Part shown: in pieces, positions 1 to 7,828 of the stretch
Numbering within the stretch: the first letter of the stretch is position 1
Layout of the letters: every line of letters begins with the position of its first letter
Assembly: GCA_015488535.1 (NCBI GenBank)
Contig: WFNP01000013.1
Span: forward strand, 1-37,993
Length of the DNA stretch: 37,993 nucleotides
From: Nitratifractor sp.
Lineage (GTDB): Bacteria; Campylobacterota; Campylobacteria; Campylobacterales; Sulfurovaceae
Reading direction: 5' to 3'
Notes under the pieces: model-generated
The model's input: only the letters and a program-made list of their open reading frames with translations
Told to the model about the DNA's origin: nothing
Databases searched by the model: none
Made by a program: the position numbers and the translations under genes

Positions 1-165
1 ATCACTTGCTTTATCATTTGCTTTATCAAATGATACCAGTGATATTTTAGTAACCTTTAATGAAGGAGATGTAATTTTTTTAAATGAGTGTGTCAAATAG
101 AGTATAGAAGATATTAAAAGTGCATATACGGCAGTTGCCAAAAGTAGTGCTACGGTTTTTCTCAT
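1..165 (-). CDS. TonB-like energy transducer, N-terminal part (cut by window edge)
   Basis: Only the first 55 codons are in the window. The start ATG overlaps the exbD stop in an ATGA arrangement. The product begins MRKTVALLLATAVYALLISS, a short basic N-terminus followed by one hydrophobic segment (about residues 5-24), then a polar, lysine-rich stretch. That matches the inner-membrane anchor and start of the periplasmic spacer of TonB proteins, which pass proton-motive-force energy from ExbB/ExbD to outer-membrane receptors. The assignment rests on position after exbB-exbD and this topology. The C-terminal TonB domain, which would decide it, lies beyond base 1. A TolA-type partner is the main alternative. 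Confidence 0.65.
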   Translation of the reverse strand, partial: MRKTVALLLATAVYALLISSILYLTHSFKKITSPSLKVTKISLVSFDKANDKASD

Positions 166-539
166 TTGCTTGTAACGATATTGATTTTATTAAAGCCTGT
201 CTGCTTTAGGCTATCTAACACCTCAACAAAAGAGTTATATTTTGCTCCTTTATCGCAAGATATAAATATAGAGCTGTTTTTATCTCTATCTTTGAGTATA
301 TCTCTTATTTCAGATATAGAACTCTTCTTTTTGTCAATATATACTTCACCATTTTGTGAAATTGATATATCTATTGTTTTACTTTTTTGTAAAGATGTTG
401 CACTTTCTGCTTTTGGAAGTCTAAGAGGTATAACCCCTTTGGCTATAAATGTAGCAGTAGTAAGGACAATTACAAGAAGCACCAACATAATATCAATCAT
501 TGGCACTACATTTATGGAATCAAACTTTTTTAGTTTCAT
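162..539 (-). CDS. exbD: ExbD/TolR family biopolymer transport protein
   Basis: A 125-residue inner-membrane protein of usual ExbD length. A short cytoplasmic N-terminus is followed by one transmembrane helix (about residues 11-31) carrying the conserved aspartate of the family (Asp16 in VVPMIDIMLVLL), thought to lie on the proton path through the ExbB pore. The rest is a periplasmic domain with the typical ExbD ending (DSLKQTGFNKINIVT). It works with ExbB to energise TonB. Its ATG overlaps the exbB stop by 4 bases and its stop overlaps the next start, so translation is probably coupled. TolR is possible, but no tolB or pal is nearby. Confidence 0.92.
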   Translation of the reverse strand: MKLKKFDSINVVPMIDIMLVLLVIVLTTATFIAKGVIPLRLPKAESATSLQKSKTIDISISQNGEVYIDKKKSSISEIRDILKDRDKNSSIFISCDKGAKYNSFVEVLDSLKQTGFNKINIVTSK

Positions 540-970
540 TGTTTTTGAATAATTTTCCAGCGATTTACAAGCACCTCTACACGGCGACTCAAATGGTTAT
601 AAAACATCATTGAAGGGATAGCTACTACCAATCCAAGTGCTGTGGCTTTGAGTGCCAAAGATAGTGATTTCATAATACTACTGGCATCCATTTGCCCACT
701 CTCTCCCAATAGATAGAATGTGATGATAATACCAAGCACTGTCCCAAGCAATCCTACATACGGAGCATTTGAAGCAATAGAGGATATCAGAGTCAAATTG
801 TGGCTCAAATCATTTTCCAACTCCTCTTGAAATTTATACTTTTTTAAATCTATTTTTCTAAAAAAAAGAAGTCTCTCAAAATATGCCCACAAAGATATAA
901 ATCCCATTAGAGCCAATCCACCCAATACACCATAATCTACAAACTCTTTAATTAACTCTATATTTAACAC
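536..970 (-). CDS. exbB: ExbB/TolQ/MotA family proton channel protein
   Basis: A 144-residue protein with three predicted membrane segments (about 13-30, 62-88 and 102-125). This is the short ExbB form common in Campylobacterota; the E. coli protein is about 240 residues. The segment NAPYVGLLGTVLGIIITF and the later ALGLVVAIPSMMFYN are the hallmark MotA_TolQ_ExbB motifs. It forms the pentameric proton channel that houses ExbD and drives TonB. The start is GTG at 968-970, overlapping the end of the response-regulator gene by 7 bases, so the regulator and the exb genes are almost surely one transcript. Confidence 0.92.
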   Translation of the reverse strand: MLNIELIKEFVDYGVLGGLALMGFISLWAYFERLLFFRKIDLKKYKFQEELENDLSHNLTLISSIASNAPYVGLLGTVLGIIITFYLLGESGQMDASSIMKSLSLALKATALGLVVAIPSMMFYNHLSRRVEVLVNRWKIIQKQ

Positions 971-1635
971 TCTTTATCTCCATTTATATCAAATCTATAT
1001 CCAATACCTCTGATATTTTCTATTCTATTACCAAATAGTTTTTTGAGTCTGTTTATATATACTCTTAATGCTCCATAACTTGCTTCTTCTGCTGTGTTCC
1101 AGAGGCTTGTGTAAATTTCATCCATAGTTACGGTATCACCTTCGGCTCTAAGTAGCATAAGCAGCAGAGTAAAAACTTTTTTGCCAAGCTCTATCTCTTT
1201 GCCATCTTTATATAGTTTATATCTTGATGTATCTATGAAGTAGCCATCTATTTGATAATTTTTTGATATTTTACTTCGTCTAAATATGGCTTCTATTCTA
1301 AGTCTTAACTCTTCTAAGTCTATAGGCTTACGCATATAATCATCTGCACCAATTTCAAGCCCTTTTAAAAGAGAGTCTCTATCATCTCTTGATGTCATAA
1401 ACAGAGCCGGAGTCTCATCTCCACCATCTCTTAGAGACTTTAATAGAGTCAAACCATTTTCAAAAGGTAGATTGATATCAAGCAGATAGAGGTCATAGTT
1501 TTGAAAGTAGCACTCATCCAAAGCAGTTTTAAAATCCAGCACCCCTTTACACTCATATCCACAATCTTCAAGATAATCTCTTATTGTTTCATTAAAGAGT
1601 ATATCATCTTCGACTACCAGAATTTTTGCTCTCAT
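964..1635 (-). CDS. OmpR/PhoB-family response regulator
   Basis: A 223-residue two-domain protein. The N-terminal receiver (about 1-120) shows the acidic pair (VVEDD, residues 8-10), the likely phospho-acceptor Asp53 in LYLLDINLP, a switch Ser/Thr in FMTSRDD and the conserved lysine in YMRKPID. The C-terminal winged helix (about 130-220) contains the recognition region ALRVYINRLKKLFGNRIENI followed by RGIGYRF, typical of OmpR/PhoB transcription factors. No histidine kinase gene lies beside it: downstream is exbB, and 146 bases upstream is murE. It may therefore control its own operon (exbB-exbD-tonB) and use a kinase encoded beyond the window. Its targets cannot be read from this sequence. 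Confidence 0.9.
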   Translation of the reverse strand: MRAKILVVEDDILFNETIRDYLEDCGYECKGVLDFKTALDECYFQNYDLYLLDINLPFENGLTLLKSLRDGGDETPALFMTSRDDRDSLLKGLEIGADDYMRKPIDLEELRLRIEAIFRRSKISKNYQIDGYFIDTSRYKLYKDGKEIELGKKVFTLLLMLLRAEGDTVTMDEIYTSLWNTAEEASYGALRVYINRLKKLFGNRIENIRGIGYRFDINGDKEC

Positions 1636-1704
1636 ACTGCTCTTTCAAAGGAATATCTAGATTTGATTATATATACAGAAGTGTTACATTTGTGTTAAGT
1701 GATA

Positions 1705-1740
1705 TTAGTTATTGGTGTATTGGTTATTGGTATATTGGTA
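1705..1740. repeat. Degenerate TATTGGT tandem repeat
   Basis: Four or five imperfect copies of a 7-8 base unit (TATTGGT with G or A added) stand in the gap between the response-regulator promoter region and the 3' end of murE. Related tracts occur at 14577-14603 and 35157-35190. The units resemble the short tandem heptamer repeats known from some bacterial intergenic regions. No coding or terminator role is visible. Confidence 0.7.
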
Positions 1741-1770
1741 AGAGGGCAGAGATGGCATAGATATTATATA

Positions 1771-1800
1771 ATGCCCAATGCCTATTGCCTATTGCCCAAA
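1771..1800. repeat. Heptad repeat overlapping the murE stop codon
   Basis: A four-unit heptad tract (GCCCAAT, GCCTATT, GCCTATT, GCCCAAA) runs across the end of murE. On the murE strand it encodes the final residues Gly-Asn-Arg-Gln and the TAG stop. It differs in base composition from the TATTGGT tract 30 bases away, but shares the 7-base period. Confidence 0.7.
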
Positions 1801-3077
1801 TACTCCCTGACTACTTCCCTATCATCAAAGGGTATCTTTTTATCACCTATCTCTTGATACTCTTCATCGCCTTTTCCAAGTATAAGCAAAATTTCTCCAT
1901 CTTTTAGCTCTGATAGAGCCATCCTTATTGCCTCTTTTCTATCTATTATAGCTTTTACTCCCTCTTTGCCTTTGAGTCCTAATAAAATATCATCAATTAT
2001 ATCTTGTGGATTTTCACTTCGGGGATTATCACTGGTTATATATATCTTTTTGGCAAATCTACCGGCAACTGCTCCCATTTTTGGGCGTTTGCCTCTATCT
2101 CTGTCTCCTCCGGCACCAAATACTACTGCCAAATCCCTGTCTTTCAAACTATCAAGAACTCTGTATATGCCATCAGGAGTATGGGCAAAATCGACTATTA
2201 CCATAGGATTTTGGCTTACCACCTCCATCCTGCCACTTACTCCGCCAAAATACTCCAACTCTTGAGATATTTCAGACAGAGGTTTGTTTGTAAGTATCTT
2301 TACAGCTGAAATTGCAGCGGTTATATTATAGAGGTTAAACAGTCCCATCATATTTGAAAAGAATGCCTCTTTTTCATTATAGTATTGAATTACTCCACTT
2401 ATTCCATCACTCAGGGAGTAAGCCATTATTTTAAAAGTTGCCGGCTCTTCCACTCCATAAGTATAAGCATTTGTAGGATTGAATTTAATTGTGGATATCA
2501 TATCTTTATTGAGCAGTTTTGGTGAATTGTCTGCAAAAAAAGCACTCTTTATTTTGCGATACTCTTCGATTGTGCCGTGATAATCAAGATGGTCTCTTGT
2601 AATATTTGTATGAACTTTTAGAGCAAATGGCAAAGACTCTATTCTATTTTGGGCAATAGCATGGGAGCTAACCTCCATTACAAAATATTCAGCTCCCATA
2701 TCTTTGGCTATTTTTATATGTTTTAGCGTTTGCAAAATTGATGGGGTAGTCATACTTTTGGATTCTATTTTAGTATCAGCTACAAATACCCCTCTTGTGC
2801 CTTGCAAAGCTGTGGGGTATCCCAAATCATTTAGAAGTGAATAGATGAGTGCAGCAGTTGTAGTTTTGCCATTAGTGCCACTAATGCCTACTATCTTAAT
2901 AGTATCTAACTCCCATATTTTGAAGAGTTCAGCAGGTGTTATTTTGACTGCTTCATTTGGCAGAGTATCGATATATTTTCTATTTTGAGCAGTCTCCAAA
3001 AAGAGAGTGTTGCTATCCCACTCTTTTGTATTTTCTGTTATTTTGTTCCACTCTCTTGATTTATATAATATATTCAC
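1782..3077 (-). CDS. murE: UDP-N-acetylmuramoyl-L-alanyl-D-glutamate--2,6-diaminopimelate ligase
   Basis: This cytoplasmic peptidoglycan enzyme adds meso-diaminopimelate to UDP-MurNAc-L-Ala-D-Glu using ATP. Visible marks are the Mur-ligase P-loop GTNGKTTT (about 67-74), the KSMTTPS and EVSSHA segments, HTNITRDHLDYHG, and the DNPR motif (350-353) that marks diaminopimelate rather than lysine specificity. At 431 residues it is shorter than most MurE (about 480-500) because the N-terminal domain is reduced, as in other Campylobacterota. Translation starts at GTG, overlapping the stop of the upstream TPR-like gene by 4 bases, so the two are coupled. The C-terminus (GNRQ) is encoded by a heptad repeat, which suggests the repeat expanded into the gene end. 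Confidence 0.95.
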   Translation of the reverse strand: MNILYKSREWNKITENTKEWDSNTLFLETAQNRKYIDTLPNEAVKITPAELFKIWELDTIKIVGISGTNGKTTTAALIYSLLNDLGYPTALQGTRGVFVADTKIESKSMTTPSILQTLKHIKIAKDMGAEYFVMEVSSHAIAQNRIESLPFALKVHTNITRDHLDYHGTIEEYRKIKSAFFADNSPKLLNKDMISTIKFNPTNAYTYGVEEPATFKIMAYSLSDGISGVIQYYNEKEAFFSNMMGLFNLYNITAAISAVKILTNKPLSEISQELEYFGGVSGRMEVVSQNPMVIVDFAHTPDGIYRVLDSLKDRDLAVVFGAGGDRDRGKRPKMGAVAGRFAKKIYITSDNPRSENPQDIIDDILLGLKGKEGVKAIIDRKEAIRMALSELKDGEILLILGKGDEEYQEIGDKKIPFDDREVVREYLGNRQ

Positions 3078-3646
3078 TTTTTCTTCTCTTTTGGTATGTC
3101 GTTATAGAGTTTCATAATATTTTGGTCAAATCCGAAGCTCTCTCCCAAATTGTCAAGATAACTCAATGCCATATCATAATATTCATTTTCTATAAGTCTT
3201 GAGATTAAATCTATAAACTCTTTTTTGCTTCTGATGACTATGCGTGTAGAGAACATAGTATCTTCAAACGCCTTTTTGAAACTGCCTTTGTCTTTGACAA
3301 ATTGTAAAAAATCATTATAAAAAATACCATCATCTGCCATCTGCTCTTCAAGAGGCTCAATAAGAGCTTCTTGGATTACTACTCTTGTGGCATAAATACT
3401 CTGCATCAATTCATCTATAAGCACTTCAGCATCATCGCTGGAGTCTTTGATGATTTGATAATATGTATAGAGTGCCTGTGCATCTTCGTCGCTCTCCAAT
3501 CCCATATCACTCAGATATGCTCCGATTTTAGCATCTTTGAGTTGAGGATAGTCACTCAATAAAAGGCTGTAAATTTTTAATGCACTATCATAATTTTTAT
3601 TCAAAAACTGCTGTTCGGCACGCATCAGGAGTCTGTTTTTATCCAT
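3074..3646 (-). CDS. TPR-like hypothetical protein, cotranscribed with murE
   Basis: A 190-residue soluble, acidic protein with no signal peptide or membrane helix. Residues about 5-35 (AEQQFLNKNYDSALKIYSLL) and about 150-170 (IENEYYDMALSYLDNLGESF) look like tetratricopeptide helices; the middle is predicted helical and acidic. I recognise no enzyme motif. The family appears in Campylobacterota as a conserved hypothetical. It precedes murE with a 4-base overlap, so a role linked to murein synthesis or cell shape is possible, but this is only inference from position. A good TATAAT lies 44 bases upstream of its ATG. Confidence 0.8.
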   Translation of the reverse strand: MDKNRLLMRAEQQFLNKNYDSALKIYSLLLSDYPQLKDAKIGAYLSDMGLESDEDAQALYTYYQIIKDSSDDAEVLIDELMQSIYATRVVIQEALIEPLEEQMADDGIFYNDFLQFVKDKGSFKKAFEDTMFSTRIVIRSKKEFIDLISRLIENEYYDMALSYLDNLGESFGFDQNIMKLYNDIPKEKKK

Positions 3647-3689
3647 TTATACCCCTTCTTTTTAAATCTTTTTAATTTAATATTAATAT

Positions 3690-3695
3690 ATTATA
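3690..3695 (-). promoter_or_regulatory. -10 element for the TPR-like gene and murE
   Basis: A perfect TATAAT on the minus strand stands 44 bases upstream of the ATG at 3646, within an A/T-rich tract of the kind common in Campylobacterota promoters, which often lack a clear -35. It belongs to the divergent spacer 3647-3819. Confidence 0.5.
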
Positions 3696-3784
3696 GCATA
3701 TAAGATTGTATATTGATGATTAGTCTATGTGGAATTGTTTTAAAGTTGTATTTGATAGATTTTAAATTACAAAATCTGATATGA

Positions 3785-3790
3785 TATAAT
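3785..3790 (+). promoter_or_regulatory. -10 element for ispG-dnaB-comEC
   Basis: A perfect TATAAT on the plus strand lies about 30 bases before the ispG start codon. This would place the transcription start near 3797 and leave a short leader carrying the AAAGGAA ribosome binding site. Confidence 0.55.
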
Positions 3791-3819
3791 CAAAACAGTT
3801 ACAATTCAAAGGAAACTAT

Positions 3820-4884
3820 TTGACACAGAGATATCCTACAAAGAAGATAAGAGTCGGTGATGTAGAGGTGGGAGGTGATGCTCCAATATCAGTGCAATCT
3901 ATGACATTTAGCAATACCCGCAATGTAAAGGCTACGGTAGAGCAGATACGCAGACTCCATTTTGCCGGATGTGATATTGTGCGTGTAGCAGTCCCTGAGA
4001 TGGAAGATGCTCTTGCACTCAAGCAGATAAAAAAGCAGATATCACTGCCCCTTGTAGCCGATATCCATTTTCACTATAAATTGGCTCTTGAGGCTGCAAA
4101 ATGGGTAGATTGTATCCGTTTTAATCCGGGTAATATCGGTGAAAAGAGCCGTATCAAAGAGATTGTAAAAGCCTGTAAAGATAGAAATCTTCCTATCAGA
4201 ATAGGAGTAAATGCAGGTTCTTTGGAAAAAGAGTTTGAAAACAGATATGGTGCAACTGCTGAGGGTATGGTAGCAAGTGCAGAGTATAATATCAAATTTT
4301 TGGAGGATTTGGATTTTACTGATATAAAGGTATCTTTAAAAGCCAGTGATGTAAACAGGACAGTAGAGGCTTACAGGATGCTACGCCCAAAGAATAATTA
4401 TCCGTTTCATTTGGGAGTTACAGAGGCTGGGACACTCTTTCATGCTACGGTTAAATCTTCTATTGGTATAGGTTCTTTACTGCTTGATGGAATAGGAGAT
4501 ACCATCAGGGTATCAATTACCGGTGAGCTTGAAAAAGAGATAGAAGTCGGCAAAGCGATTATCAAAGATAGTGGCAGGGCAAAAGATGGAGTAAATATTG
4601 TATCTTGTCCAACTTGTGGCAGGATAGAGGCTGATTTGGTAAGTGCAGTTGCTGAGGTAGAAAGACGCACCGCACACATAAAAGTGCCTTTGAATCTATC
4701 TGTAATGGGGTGTGTTGTCAATGCAATAGGAGAAGCCAAACACGCTGATGTTGCCATAGCTTTTGGCAAAGGCAACGGACTTATTATGGTAAAGGGTGAA
4801 GTAGTAGCCAAATTACCGGAGAATCAATTAGTAGATAGATTTGTCCAAGAGGTTGAATCGTTTGCCAATATGAGTGAGGGGTGA
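3820..4884 (+). CDS. ispG: 4-hydroxy-3-methylbut-2-en-1-yl diphosphate synthase (IspG/GcpE)
   Basis: The enzyme converts methylerythritol cyclodiphosphate to HMBPP in the non-mevalonate isoprenoid pathway and carries a [4Fe-4S] cluster. The 354-residue length fits the bacterial form. An N-terminal TIM barrel ([33 protein letters not shown]) is followed by a C-terminal cluster domain. The iron-sulfur ligands are visible: Cys263 and Cys266 (CPTCGR), Cys298 (GCVVN) and Glu305 (GEAKHAD), in the spacing of E. coli IspG. The start is TTG at 3820, with AAAGGAA at 3808-3814 giving good spacing; no better ATG is near. The stop sits inside the GTG preceding dnaB, so the genes are coupled. Confidence 0.96.
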   Translation: MTQRYPTKKIRVGDVEVGGDAPISVQSMTFSNTRNVKATVEQIRRLHFAGCDIVRVAVPEMEDALALKQIKKQISLPLVADIHFHYKLALEAAKWVDCIRFNPGNIGEKSRIKEIVKACKDRNLPIRIGVNAGSLEKEFENRYGATAEGMVASAEYNIKFLEDLDFTDIKVSLKASDVNRTVEAYRMLRPKNNYPFHLGVTEAGTLFHATVKSSIGIGSLLLDGIGDTIRVSITGELEKEIEVGKAIIKDSGRAKDGVNIVSCPTCGRIEADLVSAVAEVERRTAHIKVPLNLSVMGCVVNAIGEAKHADVAIAFGKGNGLIMVKGEVVAKLPENQLVDRFVQEVESFANMSEG

Positions 4885-4886
4885 AG

Positions 4887-6329
4887 ATGCAGGGAGAAAA
4901 TCTATATAATATCAATATTGAAAGAGCAGTTCTTTCTTCTATCATCTTTGACCCTATGATATATGAGGAGATAGCTGCCAAACTCAAACCGCAAGATTTT
5001 TATCTACCGTTTCATCAGCATCTCTTTATTGCGATGGAGAGACTTACTACTCAAGATAAACCCATAGATGAAGAGTTTTTGGTCAAAGAGCTAAAAAGAG
5101 AAAACAAGTTTGATGAAGTGGCTATGGTGGATGTCTTATCGGCAAATCCAATTAGTGATACAAATGCCTATGTAGCAGAGATTAAAGCCCTCTCATCCAA
5201 ACGCTCACTCGTTACTTTAGCTACTGAAATAAAAAAGCTTACTATTGAAGAGGATTTGGATGCTACCGAAGTGATGGACAGAGTAGAAAAGAAGCTCTAT
5301 CAAATTACTCAAGAGAGTATCAGTGATGATTTTAGAGATTCTCCGGATATCACCAAATCAATGTTGGCTGAGATTGAGAGACTCAAAGCTATGGGCAACT
5401 CCAAACTAATTGGTGTAGATACCGGCTTTCGCAATCTCAATGAAAGAACCAGCGGATTTGGAAAAGGAGACCTTATTATTATAGCAGCAAGGCCGGCGAT
5501 GGGGAAAACGGCTTTGGTTTTAAATATGGCACTCAAAACTATAGAAAGAGGTGAAGGAGTGGCATTTTTCTCTCTGGAGATGCCTGCTGAGCAGTTGATG
5601 CTAAGGATGTTATCTGCAAAAACTTCTATACCTTTGCAATCTCTAAGAGTAGGGGATTTAAGAGATGATGAGTGGACAAGACTTGCCCAGGCTGTTGATG
5701 ATATATCAAAACGCAAACTCTTTGTAGATGATGGAGGGTATGCTACTATCCATCATGTCCGCTCCAAACTTCGCAAACTAAAAGCACAACATCCAGAAAT
5801 CTCTATGGCAATAATTGATTATCTTCAGCTAATGAGTGGAGAGGGTAGTAGAGAAGGCAGACAACAAGAGATTAGTGAGATTTCAAGAGGTCTCAAACAA
5901 CTTGCCAGAGAGCTGGAGATGCCGATTATTGCACTTTCTCAGCTTAACCGCTCACTTGAATCAAGAGAAAACAAAAGACCGATGCTAAGCGACCTTAGAG
6001 AGTCTGGGGCAATTGAGCAGGATGCAGATATTATTTTATTTGTTTATCGTGATGATGTTTACAGAGAAGCTAAAGAGAAAGAAAAAGAGATGAAAGCCAA
6101 GGCCGAGGGCAAAGAGTATAAGAGTAACTACCGTAAAAAGCCAGAAGAGGATACTGAGCTGATTATCGGAAAACAGAGAAATGGACCAACTGGAACAGTT
6201 GATTTGATATTCCAAAAGAGATTTACCCGATTTGTCGATAAAGAGAAGGGTGATGCCCCTTATGAAGTGATATACGAAGAGGGGAATATCGATACCAGAG
6301 AGGGTAAGGTGGAATTGCCTCCTATTTAA
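4887..6329 (+). CDS. dnaB: Replicative DNA helicase DnaB
   Basis: The hexameric 5'-3' helicase at the chromosomal replication fork. The N-terminal domain (NIERAVLSSIIFDP) is followed by a linker and a RecA-like motor with Walker A ARPAMGKTAL (about 201-210), the segment FSLEMPAEQLMLRML, Walker B MAIIDYLQLM, and LSQLNRSLE...RPMLSDLRESGAIEQDAD. No intein is present. I chose ATG 4887 because GAGGGG at 4875-4880 is well spaced for it and the product then begins MQGENLYNINIERAVL. A GTG at 4881 in frame, overlapping the ispG stop, would add two residues. Length 480, normal for the family. Confidence 0.96.
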   Translation: MQGENLYNINIERAVLSSIIFDPMIYEEIAAKLKPQDFYLPFHQHLFIAMERLTTQDKPIDEEFLVKELKRENKFDEVAMVDVLSANPISDTNAYVAEIKALSSKRSLVTLATEIKKLTIEEDLDATEVMDRVEKKLYQITQESISDDFRDSPDITKSMLAEIERLKAMGNSKLIGVDTGFRNLNERTSGFGKGDLIIIAARPAMGKTALVLNMALKTIERGEGVAFFSLEMPAEQLMLRMLSAKTSIPLQSLRVGDLRDDEWTRLAQAVDDISKRKLFVDDGGYATIHHVRSKLRKLKAQHPEISMAIIDYLQLMSGEGSREGRQQEISEISRGLKQLARELEMPIIALSQLNRSLESRENKRPMLSDLRESGAIEQDADIILFVYRDDVYREAKEKEKEMKAKAEGKEYKSNYRKKPEEDTELIIGKQRNGPTGTVDLIFQKRFTRFVDKEKGDAPYEVIYEEGNIDTREGKVELPPI

Positions 6330-6333
6330 AAGT

Positions 6334-7605
6334 ATGGAGAGTTTTAAGATACCTCTGATTTCAGAGAGGAGAGAAGCTTATCTGATGATTTTGATAGCAT
6401 CTCTTCTAATATCTCTTCATTTGGGGTATATATATAAAAAATATCTTTTTTTTAAAAATGCTCCTTTTGTTTTGAGCAGTGCCAAAGTATTGTCAGTATA
6501 TCCAGACAGAGAGGGTGATTATGTTAGAGTAAAACTGTATAGTGACAAGACAGGAGTATTTTATAGCAGAATTTACGGTATTGATAGAATATATTCAGGT
6601 GATGGTTTACGACTCTTTGTATATCCTCCAAAGAGATTAAATTTTTTTAAATTTTTGAGAGGCTCTTTATACCGCGTAAAAGTGGCTTCACACTCCAAAC
6701 ACAAAACAAGCCTTGTTGATACTATTGCCCAATGGATAGCAAAAGAGCATAAATCCCAAGAGATAACGAATTTTTATCAGGCGATATATTTGGCACTTCC
6801 ACTGGACAAAAGGCTTAGAAGAGAAGTTTCAGCCTTTGGTATCAGCCATTTGATTGCTTTGAGCGGATTTCATTTGGGTATTATCTCTAGTGTTATATTA
6901 CTGTTTCTTACTCTTGTGTATAGTTTTTTTCAGTCAAGATACTTCCCCTATAGAAGCAGATTTATAGATATGGGCGCGATAGTTTTGCTTTTACTGTTTT
7001 TTTATATCTATATTACCGGCTATCCACCATCTCTGCTTAGGGCTTACAGTATGATGATTATAGGATGGTTGGCTATTTTAGGTGGTATTGAGATATTTAA
7101 TTTTGCTACATTGATATGCACAGTTTTTATATTATTGATACTTTTGCCGGAGTTTATTGTATCCAAAGCCTTTTGGCTCTCTGTAGCAGGAGTATTTTAT
7201 ATATTTATTCTATTGAAATCATTTGTCAATTTCTCTTCTTTGATTGTAAAATTGATATCTCTTCCTGTGGGAATATTTATATTGATGTCTCCACTTATAC
7301 ACTCGATATTTCCTGAAACTACAATCTATCAGCTTCTCTCTCCACTGCTCTCTGTATTGTTTGTACTGTTTTATCCATTGTCTATAATTTTGCATCTTGT
7401 TGGTCTGGGATGGTTATTTGATACTCTTTTACTAAAACTATTTTCATTGAATATAGATTTATACAGTGTTAGTGTCCCTTTATGGTTTACAATTATATAT
7501 ACTCTTCTATCTATTTTGGCTATATATAGAAAATATGCTGTGATACTCTTATATTTTACAGCACTTTTAAGTGTTATTTATATCTATACATCTATTAGTT
7601 ATTGA
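6334..7605 (+). CDS. comEC: ComEC/Rec2-family DNA uptake channel protein, short form
   Basis: A polytopic membrane protein of 423 residues. The Competence domain signature is clear at about 168-185 (FGISHLIALSGFHLGII), followed by many hydrophobic helices and the YPPSLLRAYSMM segment. In natural transformation ComEC carries single-stranded DNA across the inner membrane. Longer homologues (700-800 residues) have a C-terminal metallo-beta-lactamase-like domain, which is absent here: the protein ends soon after the last helices. C. jejuni ComEC is, as I recall, similarly short, so this is probably not a truncation. It starts 4 bases after the dnaB stop with a weak ribosome binding site. Confidence 0.88.
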   Translation: MESFKIPLISERREAYLMILIASLLISLHLGYIYKKYLFFKNAPFVLSSAKVLSVYPDREGDYVRVKLYSDKTGVFYSRIYGIDRIYSGDGLRLFVYPPKRLNFFKFLRGSLYRVKVASHSKHKTSLVDTIAQWIAKEHKSQEITNFYQAIYLALPLDKRLRREVSAFGISHLIALSGFHLGIISSVILLFLTLVYSFFQSRYFPYRSRFIDMGAIVLLLLFFYIYITGYPPSLLRAYSMMIIGWLAILGGIEIFNFATLICTVFILLILLPEFIVSKAFWLSVAGVFYIFILLKSFVNFSSLIVKLISLPVGIFILMSPLIHSIFPETTIYQLLSPLLSVLFVLFYPLSIILHLVGLGWLFDTLLLKLFSLNIDLYSVSVPLWFTIIYTLLSILAIYRKYAVILLYFTALLSVIYIYTSISY

Positions 7606-7795
7606 TGTTACGCATATAACTTGAAACAACTCTAAGAAGATTGGGCTTAAATGAGACTCGCATTAGTTAATAATTTTGTTATAAGGTGGGTTTTAATATA
7701 TCTCTTGAGAATAATATAGATTCTAAAGTAAATTATATACTATCAATTCTTCAAATGAAAATAATAAAAAAGAGATAAGATAAATTTTTATAGAT

Positions 7796-7816
7796 AAGCA
7801 GGGAGAAACCCTGCTT
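7796..7816 (-). terminator. Hairpin terminator after the porin gene
   Basis: An 8-base perfect stem (AAGCAGGG / CCCTGCTT) with a 5-base loop stands 13 bases after the porin stop, read on the minus strand. The following run is A/T rich (ATCTATAAAAATTTATC) but not a clean T tract. It may also stop comEC transcripts arriving from the left. The rest of 7606-7795 shows no gene. Confidence 0.6.
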
Positions 7817-7828
7817 GAGAGTTGCTAA

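Noticed and set aside
166-552. 128-codon plus-strand ORF opposite exbD
   Set aside because: It is the complement of exbD and lacks a ribosome binding site; the minus frame has the ExbD motifs and couples with exbB.
1471-1480. FNR-like TTGATATCAA inside the response-regulator gene
   Set aside because: It lacks the 4-base spacer and lies in coding sequence, so it is not a plausible operator.
4440-4811. 123-codon minus-strand ORF opposite ispG
   Set aside because: Shadow of the IspG iron-sulfur domain, with unusual Ser/Thr/Pro content and no binding site.
7606-7795. Possible small gene (22 codons starting MRLALVNNF) between comEC and the porin
   Set aside because: Too short, without a binding site or neighbour link; most likely non-coding A/T-rich spacer.
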